Below the pieces are notes generated by a model that worked only from the letters and a program-made list of their open reading frames with translations, was not told the origin of the DNA and ran no database searches. A stretch of DNA of 64,000 nt from Loripinus fragilis (lineage: Eukaryota; Mollusca; Bivalvia; Lucinida; Lucinidae). The position numbers were made by a program, and so were the translations under genes. Below are positions 56,736-64,000 of the stretch, in pieces (position 1 is the first letter of the stretch; each line of letters begins with the position of its first letter). The DNA is taken from positions 39,740,944-39,804,943 of the forward strand of contig OZ026530.1 in assembly GCA_964019695.1 (NCBI GenBank), in the 5' to 3' direction.

Positions 56736-58330
56736 AAAATCTGCTAAATTATGTAACCTCTCTCCCAATTTAGGAGTTATTTAAGTACACTATGGTTTCC
56801 TAAAGCTGCATTAAATGTATATAAGAAAATATGATGCAAAATGACTTATTAAAGCTTCTGGCAGTTGGGGCTTCACTGTGTTACAGCCATTTTAACTCAG
56901 CTACACAATACAATTATCAAATTTTATTGTGTAAATACAAAGTGAAATCTAATTCTTATTTATCGACATGCTCATTTCATTGAAAGTTTTAAATAAATGC
57001 AGCCAAGACCAAGTATGTAACAAAACAATCTGCATCTATGATAATACTGTTATATATGTTACTTAATTTCAAGTATATTATACTACAGCTTTATTTAGTA
57101 CAGTGCTATTACTTGATCATTTGCTTTCATAATATCTCTGAAGCTGTGTTCATTAAAGTTTACTGCAAACTCATTATAAAGGCCACAAAATAATATTTGT
57201 TAGCTAATACGCAGTTGGGGATTACCCTGCAATATCAAAGTTTAATACTTCACCTTAAAATATAGGAACCTCTATAGGGTAATGGGAACTTCCATCATAT
57301 AAATATCAAATTATTTCTTATTCTTACATGTTAATATGAATTTGAATTAAAAGCAAATGACTAACACTATAATTGTAACCAATTAAGGCACCTATTTTTA
57401 CAGACACATCTGTTTTTGTTTTATATTTATCATTTAAGTGTAATAAAAGCAGTATATGAGTTTAAACTACTAAGGACATATGCTATAAAATACTTCCTAT
57501 TTTGAAATCTGTTCAATACTTTGCATACAGTTTGTTTTTGCAAGGGCTATCCATTTATGAAATAAAAAGGATATGTCACCGTGCATATTTTTTTTATAAT
57601 CTCATATGGAAGTTTTCAGCATTTGACCAATTTTCTTAACAGATGAGAGAATAACACTAGTCATAAATATCGAGCTAAATATGTTCTGACAATAATCTCC
57701 AGACAGCTTCTTTCTATAAGCTAAAAAGTATTGCCCATGACCTCAACCTTTAAGAAACTTTGCCAGTTTATTAACTTTGTTATCCTAAGCTGCGACAAGG
57801 TACTGCATGATATATTTTGGCAATTCGTCATAAATTGGAATTTGTATTTAGAATAGATCGTATAGTAAAACATCTGATCTTGAAAATCTTAAGAATTGAT
57901 CTTTATTTCATGGACTTTTATAATGCCTTTCTGGAAAAAGAATAAAACTATTGGGTCAACAAACTAATTCTCTTTCGCGAGGGCCAAATTTATCCCAATC
58001 CATATAGGTTTCATGTAAAACTCAATATAAAACAGACATTTTAGACAAACAGGTAGCTATATATCTGTTTAATGCAAAACAACACATTTAGTTTGAATCA
58101 AAACTCCCAATGATGTTTAATTTAAAGCAAAAACTAGGCGTTAAATGGAATGTATTAAAGTTAGTAATATACGTTACATAAAATAAAACAAGCAAAAGAA
58201 TGATAATTTACACCAGAATGTTTTTTAAATATCGCCTTACTCTATTCTTTATCAATAGAATACTCATAGTATGGTGTTTACATGCTTACATATAGGATTA
58301 CATGCTTAATTTCAATGAAAAGATCTAAGA
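56736..58330. other. AT-rich interval, nothing recognised
   Basis: Long stretch without open frames of note on either strand; it could be intronic or intergenic. No repeat family was recognised. Confidence 0.5.
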
Positions 58331-58846
58331 CTTATAACACATTTTATTGAGGGTCATCATACTCCAGGGGTAACAACCTACTTCACAGCATGGATGTTGC
58401 ATATATGTAGTATGGCGTCATCTTTGATTTACACGGTAAGTTTTTCCCTTGGTAAAATTATACAAATAAGTGTCTGTCAAAACTAGGCAGTGCAGGCGGT
58501 GCCTACCATCCCACTTGGACCGAACATATAATGATCACGCCCAGAAATGCCCTTGCCTTTGTAATCATTCACCCACAAGTATCGAAATGGGAGACACGAG
58601 GAAAATTTTAGCAGTCATCCGCTTTGATATTTGTGGGTGAATGGTTATAAAGGCAACGGCATTTCTGGGCGTGACCATTATATATTATGTTCAAGTGTGC
58701 ACTGCTTAGTTTTGACAGACACTAATTTGTATAAGTTTACGAAGGGAAAAACTTACCTTGTAAATCAAAGATGGCGTCATACTACGTGTTTACAACATCC
58801 ATGCTATGACGTAGGTTGTTACCCCTGATACTCAGTATGTTATAAG
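58331..58846. mobile_element. 516-bp fold-back element with arms of about 200 bp
   Basis: CTTATAACA (58331) and CCAGGGGTAACAACCTACT (58364) face AGGTTGTTACCCCTGATAC and TGTTATAAG (58846). Inward, GTAGTATGGCGTCATCTTTG faces CAAAGATGGCGTCATACTAC, GTGTCTGTCAAAACTA faces TAGTTTTGACAGACAC, and CACGCCCAGAAATGCC faces GGCATTTCTGGGCGTG. A short loop lies near 58590. Arm identity is high despite scattered differences. The 65-codon frame in the right arm is not a gene. Confidence 0.9.
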
Positions 58847-59329
58847 CTTATTGCAGTTTTAAATTTGCCAGTGTAAATTGCCTTTTAGAGCCATGGTATT
58901 TTGATCTAAAGTACGCATTAAAAATTTATCGAATGAAATTATCAAAAAGAAATCAATGGTTTTAAAGGGTATAGTTTACGAAATTGTAACGTATGTAACA
59001 TTAAGTTAAGTAAGTAACACACTTCTGCAGGAATAATTCACTTTAGGAAACCATCACGCAATAAAATGAGCACATAAAGCTCGATAACAAACATGTCTAA
59101 GAGTACTCTAGCTTAGCACAATACTATTATTAAACTTTTTAGGGTAATGTATGTAATTTTGATGTTATATGATAACGCGACACTTCTCTGAATGCTAACA
59201 TGGCTCATTTGTGGCACATATATTGTTGTATCAGGAAATTATAGTTGCCAAAATTCCGCTCTAAAGGGAGCAGGGTCAACAGCCAACCCAAGGTCTATGA
59301 GTCGAGGTAATAAGATATATTACCAAAAT
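58847..59329. other. Interval without recognisable genes
   Basis: TAACGTATGTAACATTAAGTTA near 58985 resembles phrases near 56.5 kb (ACATATGTAACATTAA) but no element could be drawn. No gene was found. Confidence 0.45.
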
Positions 59330-59880
59330 TAACTTAAAGTAAAACAACCAGCACTCTCTTCCCCAGCGATATGAATGCAAAACTAGAAACGACACTTTAC
59401 AATGCACAACAAAACAAGGACCTTACATAAACAACCCACAAAACAATACGGGCAACAATAAACAATGCGTCAACATCAACAGAAACACAGCCTTAGAATG
59501 CTCTGCCGAAGTCACCGGTGTGTGTGGGGGGTGGCTTAAATGCATTTTACTAGCGCAAAATATTCGACCTAGATATCGCTGTTGTTAAACCAGAAAACAT
59601 GTTAAGCACGCCCGGAGGCTTCCTTACTTAAATAATGTATCATCACGGGGAAACAATCAAAATTATAAACAACCTGATATGATACAAAGAAAATGGCTAT
59701 CAAGCCAAAGATAGTCAGAGCTAAACAAAAACCCCGGTTGGGGCACGGTTGGCCTAGCCAAAGGCAAACGTCAGGCACTGACCCACCGATGAAAGTTTTA
59801 TTCCATGGTCCTCATTGAGTCTCAAGTCTAACCCCTGAAGTCATGCATTTCTTATTACAAAATGACTTTTTCCTCGTTCA
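59330..59880 (-). mobile_element. Penelope-like 3' fragment, second subfamily copy
   Basis: Plus-strand text AACCAGCACTCTCTTCCCCA, CTAGAAACGACACTTTACAA, CACAGCCTTAGAATGCTC, GGTGGCTTAAATGCATTTTA, TGTATCATCACGGGGAAACA and GACCCACCGATGAAAGTTTT follows the order of 5160-5590 throughout. It lacks both the extreme tail and any reverse-transcriptase coding. Confidence 0.75.
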
Positions 59881-59939
59881 GCATGACAAATGAAATGGAA
59901 ACTGCCTCGCTGAAACTCAGACTTGTACATCAACAACAG

Positions 59940-60285
59940 CAGAATCTAGGCCCAGGGCGAAGATTTGGTACCAGTAAAATGCAATTAAGCCCCCCGGTGG
60001 CTTAGGCTGCTGTCCGTTCTAAGGCGGTGGTTCTATTGTAGTTGACTTGTTGTTTTTTGTTACTCCAATTGTGGCAGTCTGTAATTGTTTTATTGTACAT
60101 TACTTTATGTCCATTCTAGTTTTGCAATCATCTTGATGGGAAGAGAGAGCTAGTTGTTTTGCTTAGTTTGTCTTCTTGATGTCTCGTGATTCTTGTGTGG
60201 CTCTTCCTCGCGGTGCCATGGGCTTTTCTGCAGTTTGTGATTGTGGTATTTCCTGATCATACTAACTTACTATGTTTTAGCCTAA
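59940..60285 (+). mobile_element. Penelope-like 3' tail in the opposite orientation
   Basis: Inverse of 5045-5370: GCTGTCCGTTCTAAGGCGGT, TTACTCCAATTGTGGCAGTC, TTTTGCAATCATCTTGATGG, GGCTCTTCCTCGCGGTGCCA, then TGTGATTGTGGTATTTCCTG and ATCATACTAACTTACTA at the tail. With the copy at 59330-59880 it forms a tail-outward inverted pair about 60 bp apart. Confidence 0.8.
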
Positions 60286-60690
60286 ATTCCATTTTTGTGA
60301 CTTTCGATTTTGACCCTTCCGAATTAAATCAGCAGTATTTTGCATAATTCTGAAGGTATTGTTATGCAAATTTATGTGAATGATATTATATTTTTGTTTG
60401 ACAACAGAATATTGAATACGTTTATCGTAATTAAGCTTTTTGTATTAAATTGTTTACTGTATGCGTTGGAAAATTCCTAAAGTATATGCTTTATGAGAAA
60501 TGAAAATTAACGATATGGTTGTGTTTGGTGTAAAACCTAAGTGAAGTTCGTGAATAAAAAAACTTGATAAATATATTTCTTTTACTTTTTAGCTTTAATT
60601 TGAGTAAATTTTCTCGTTGAAAATATGCACTAGATACAGACACTGCACATTTGATATCTTAGTATTGTATCTTAGTAACATAAGTGTAAT
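60286..60690. other. AT-rich interval, nothing recognised
   Basis: No supported gene or repeat was found between the retroelement tail and the direct repeat near 60700. Confidence 0.5.
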
Positions 60691-60695
60691 AATCT

Positions 60696-61084
60696 AAACA
60701 TACCTGTAACACACTTGTAATATGTTCTTCTGCACGTGAGGGCTACATACATTGGTTGTATTGGAACTCATGCACAAGGTCGTCATGTGACGTCATTGTT
60801 ATGTTAATGTGACGTCATCATGTGAAATTACACCTAAACGTATTCAGGGACTTTTGAAGCTTATTTTAAAATAAAAAAAAACAGTGGTGAGCAAGAAAAA
60901 GAATCCATTATTCGTGTGAGGGTAGGATAAAAAAATCCGTCCCTCGGGAGCACCGTTTGTCATCACTCGGCAAGCCTCATGATGCCAATCGGTGATCTTC
61001 GGCACGGATTTTTCTATCCTACCCTCACACTCATGATAGATCCGTATAGTACATACCAGTAACACACTTGTTATATGTCCTTCC
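60696..61084. repeat. About 31-bp direct repeats flanking a hairpin region
   Basis: ACATACCTGTAACACACTTG followed by TAATATGT (60699) recurs as ACATACCAGTAACACACTTG followed by TTATATGT (61052). The interval contains the hairpin at 60913-61031 and two TGACGTCAT phrases (near 60788 and 60810). The spacing (about 353 bp) is too wide for a target-site duplication of the hairpin alone. Confidence 0.6.
60913..61031. mobile_element. Fold-back 'ATCCGTCCC' family, best preserved copy
   Basis: TGTGAGGGTAGGATAAAAAA followed by ATCCGT (60915) faces ACGGATTTTTCTATCCTACC followed by CTCACAC (61007-61030), with CACCGTTTGTCATCACTCGG and CAAGCCTCATGATGCC in between. It defines the ends of the family also seen at 577-704 and near 37.5 kb. 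Confidence 0.85.
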
Positions 61085-62520
61085 TCTATATGCTGTTAGT
61101 TCGCATTTCTTCTCACTACAGCAACACTGTAAAACACAGCTAAAGTAATTGACACTGATGTTATTAATTTCTTGTTTATCTATTTCTGGACGGTGTTCAT
61201 ATTTAGCACTATGATTGCTACCGATTTGAAGATAACAACAGATATCACCTTGGAGTCAATAGGCAAGAACAGATATACATTAAAACTGTCTCAGGTGCGT
61301 AGCATAAATTCCTCTCCTTTTTTTTTGACTGAGGGTGTTCATATTTGGCACAACGGTAACATGTCGTGTGAAGATAATAACATATAACCATGGAGTCAAA
61401 GATCAATGTCAAGTTTACTTAAAGTCATTTTAATAGCTTATGACGCAACATCCTTTTTTACCAATAATATACAATTATTGACTTTTGTAGATGTGGACGT
61501 GAAGTGTTACTGATCAGTAAGCGTCATATTGACCGATGCAGAGCAGAAGTCAATATGAGTAAGTTAACTGTTCAATAACACTCCATGTCTACCGAAACAG
61601 AAGTCAACAATTGCTTTACTGTATAATAAATGTATGTTATTTATATCCTGTCATTAAAACCATTGACGTTGCGGATGGATCATTCGAAATTACTTGACGT
61701 TTAAACGTCACTTCCCGTAAGCCATGCAATATAACCTCGTGCCGTTGGCGTTGCAACGTCACGTCCGGCAAACCATGCGACATGTGGTTATATAAGCGGC
61801 AGTGGATAGACATCTGAGCCAATCAGAAGCTGTTTATTTATAGCTTATATAATAATTGATATGATATGTAGATTGCAATGTACAATATGTAGGTTAGAGA
61901 TCATAGCTATGATTCATGTGGTCAAAGTTCAATGTCAAATTTGCTTAGAATCTGTACTTTTGCCATATTTTGTACAATGATTGTCAATATGTCCATCGAA
62001 TAATTAAGGTCAAAGTCAAATATATAAGATCGGGTAGCTTCGCTTCTAATGCTAATTTTGAACCACTCAGGCTATGTCTATATGACAAAAAGTCTGCAAA
62101 AAGTACATGTATGTAGACGACACGAAAATATTTGTGTTCCCGATATGGCCCTTGAGTCTAGGACCTGGAATAATTTAACTCCAGTTGTATGGCTTGTACA
62201 TGTTTTGATGAGGTTAGTTCATATATTTGCACATTGATTGCCAAAGGCGTACGACTACTGGTATGACTTTTAACTAAAATTTTAAGATAAAATACCAAAC
62301 AGTTTATATGGTTTGCATATCTACATATATAGAAGATGTAAGAATTTCATATAAGGGGCACTTTATTGTTGGATTAGATTTGTGAATTTGCATACACATT
62401 TCAGATGATTTTTAAAATAGGGTTTCAAAACGCACAGAGTTTGTAGAGGATTCCCCATTTTCCTCTTGTAAGTCCTTCAGAAAAACACATTTTAGTCAAA
62501 GCTAGGTGACTGTCAGATGT
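61085..62520. other. Interval with a minor duplicated motif
   Basis: Near 61698-61795 the phrases GACGTTTAAACGTCACTTCC with AAGCCATGCAAT and GGCGTTGCAACGTCACGTCC with AAACCATGCGAC look like a diverged ~50-bp tandem duplication. The frames at 61172-61387 and 62049-62237 lack any domain. No other supported feature. Confidence 0.45.
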
Positions 62521-62521
62521 T

Positions 62522-62925
62522 GTAAATAATCTGGAAAACGGATCCTTCAGATGTAGAGAGAACCTACAGAATTAGAAAACAGCATACTCAATGTTTAGTC
62601 TGTTCATGTAAACTAATTGAAAGAGTAGTAATTCTAACGCCCCCTATCACCGGCTTAAACAACATCTTGCTTTTCAGACCCCAATATTCCAGAAGAACCA
62701 GAATATGAAAAAAAAAATAAACACCATATCGATGCACGTGGAGAGGTTTACCAACTCCAGACGGAAACAACGACAACTGGTTCGACCTCTAAATAATCTG
62801 GAAAATGAAATCTTCAGAAATAGAGAGAGCCCACAATATTAAAAAAAACAACAACCAAAAAAACAACAACAGCAGATTGGTTTGTTTGAGTCTGTTCATG
62901 AGAACTAATAGAAAGTGCAACAATT
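62522..62925 (+). repeat. Two diverged direct copies of a ~130-bp segment
   Basis: AAATAATCTGGAAAACGGAT (62525), CTTCAGATGTAGAGAGAACC and GTCTGTTCATGTAAACTAAT recur as AAATAATCTGGAAAATGAAA (62793), CTTCAGAAATAGAGAGAGCC and GTCTGTTCATGAGAACTAAT. The second copy has gained an AAC-rich insertion (62838-62872). Confidence 0.7.
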
Positions 62926-63360
62926 TTCATTTCCATTTATTCTATGAACATATTCAATGAAACCGTGTCTGCCGTTTTCAGATTTTTCACAAGTAAAGAT
63001 TAATGTATTCTGTCATACAGCAGAATATTGCTTACTTATAAGCTGGCACTACACTGTTAAAATAAGTGTAGCTTTACAGCAAATGTTGTGGCTGTCAAAC
63101 TGCCACTCGTGATTGTGTTACCTTTCAACTATTTTCTTTTCGCCTGTATTGATCTGGAGAATACGTGGCAACGGCAATACATGTTCCGGTAGGAATGTTG
63201 ACTATTTACCACTGGGGAAATATTGTCCTTTTGTTGTTTGAGTAGAAAAGCAAGCATACAACTACATGTATATCAGACGTGGTTGCAGATGAGCTGCCAC
63301 CTCTTTTTGTGTTTTCTACAGAGTGGGCTCTGACAGAGGGACGAAAACCGCTTGTAATAA
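62926..63360. other. Interval without recognisable genes
   Basis: No repeat or gene was identified. The frame at 63279-63491 runs into the tandem array that follows. Confidence 0.5.
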
Positions 63361-63755
63361 GCTTAACACTTTCCCTTAAATGTCTATTATCGCACCTTTC
63401 ATTGATATTCCAATGTCCAAGGGGGGCGGGGCATACAAATGACTGGCGCTTAACACTTTCCCTTATTGTCCATTATTGCACCTTTCATTGATATTCCAAT
63501 GTCCAAGGGGTGGAGCTTACAAATGACTGGCGCTTAACACTTTCCATAAATGTCCTTTATTGCAACTTTTATTAATATTCCAATGTTCAAATGGGCGGTC
63601 ATATAAATGACTGGCGCTTAACACTTCCATTAATTTCCATTATTGCACCTTTCATTGATATTCCAATGTTCAAGGGGCCGGGCATATAATGACTGGCGCA
63701 TAACACTTCCATTAATTTCCATTAGTGTACTTTTCATTGATATTTCAAAGTTCAT
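63361..63755. repeat. 82-87 bp tandem repeat, about 4.6 copies
   Basis: GCTTAACACTTTCCCTTAAA and variants begin at 63361, 63448, 63532, 63616 and 63698. Each continues with ATTGCACCTTTCATTGATAT, TCCAATGTCCAAGGGG and AATGACTGGC. The last unit stops within a TTTCAAAGTTCATC phrase at the edge of the cysteine-rich module. Confidence 0.9.
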
Positions 63756-63990
63756 CTTCAAATATCTCGCAATGCACATGTTCTAACAAAATACCCGCTG
63801 TACAAACCTTGGCTTCGCATTGTCGACGACTGTAATAGCAACCAGATGGTCTCTTTCGTATGTAACCTCCTGCACAGGTTAACGCACAAACACAGAGCAA
63901 CCAACAAATACTAACCTTGGCTTCACATTGTCGACGACTGTAATAGCAACCAGATGGTCTCTTTCGTATGTAACCTCCTTCACAGGTCAA
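63745..63990 (-). CDS. Duplicated cysteine-rich module, partial gene at window edge (unclassified)
   Basis: An 81-codon minus-strand frame open to near the window edge contains two near-identical 36-residue units, each with the core GGYIRKRPSGCYYSRRQCE followed by AK. The DNA period is exactly 108 bp and the cores differ by very few bases. Each unit has a Cys just before GGYIR, one after PSG and one in RQCE, a spacing suited to a small disulphide-bonded secreted module. I cannot place it in a family. Alternatively each core (about 62 nt from an AG to AAG followed by GTTAGT or GTTTGT) could be a tiny duplicated exon, but the 46-nt gap would be an unusually short intron. The frame ends at 63745, next to the 84-bp array. 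The start lies outside the window. Confidence 0.45.
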   Translation of the reverse strand: MTCEGGYIRKRPSGCYYSRRQCEAKVSICWLLCVCALTCAGGYIRKRPSGCYYSRRQCEAKVCTAGILLEHVHCEIFEDEL

Positions 63991-64000
63991 CGTACAAACA

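Overview
This is a repeat-dominated stretch of animal nuclear DNA with no intact conventional gene that I can demonstrate. It is AT-rich. It carries decayed mariner, Tc1-like and pogo/Tigger-like DNA transposons, a Penelope-like reverse transcriptase, a LINE fragment, tRNA-derived SINEs, many fold-back elements and large tandem arrays. Coding hints are single exons with intron-type borders (a Sushi/CCP exon). The mix, including long elements built around ~125-bp tandem repeats (compare the 'pearl'/Helentron-type elements of bivalves), suggests a lophotrochozoan and most likely a bivalve mollusc. That is an inference; no diagnostic single-copy gene is present.

Layout. 1-360: end of a 107-bp tandem array. 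0.5-7.3 kb: fold-back relics, a 1.31-kb mariner copy with both inverted ends next to a LINE reverse-transcriptase fragment, two copies of a composite palindromic MITE, and a Penelope-like 3' fragment. 7.4-10.7 kb: a 3.4-kb nested fold-back structure. 10.8-11.9 kb: a C2H2 zinc-finger pseudogene. 12.26-12.67 kb: an (AAGT)n microsatellite. 13-14.8 kb: degenerate AT-rich repeats. 14.8-31.1 kb: the dominant feature, about 300 tandem copies of a 54-bp unit. The period is a multiple of three, so both strands carry long 18-residue-period open frames. The minus strand carries a consensus 5' splice site beside an ATG in most units. Inside the array, a ~3.7-kb higher-order block is repeated two to three times.

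31-43 kb: an (AT)n tract, a Tc1-like relic, small duplications, hairpins and a frameshifted Penelope-like reverse transcriptase. 43.2-51 kb: two arrays of a ~125-bp G-tract-containing repeat in opposite orientations around a segment with a SINE bounded by a perfect 14-bp target-site duplication. 52.8-54.1 kb: a pogo/Tigger-like element with two hairpin elements nested in it. 54.5-55.8 kb (minus): a possible transmembrane exon, a ~45-bp minisatellite in which most units hold a 5' splice-site motif, and a complete Sushi exon whose own donor appears to be the GC type. 56.5-61 kb: a SINE, a 516-bp fold-back element and Penelope-like tails in opposite orientations. 63.3-64 kb: an ~84-bp tandem array beside a duplicated cysteine-rich module that runs up to the window edge.

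The most interesting points are the origin and possible RNA-level behaviour of the 54-bp array, and the array that appears to have grown from an exon-intron junction beside the Sushi exon. All calls are from reading the sequence; no search or alignment program was run.
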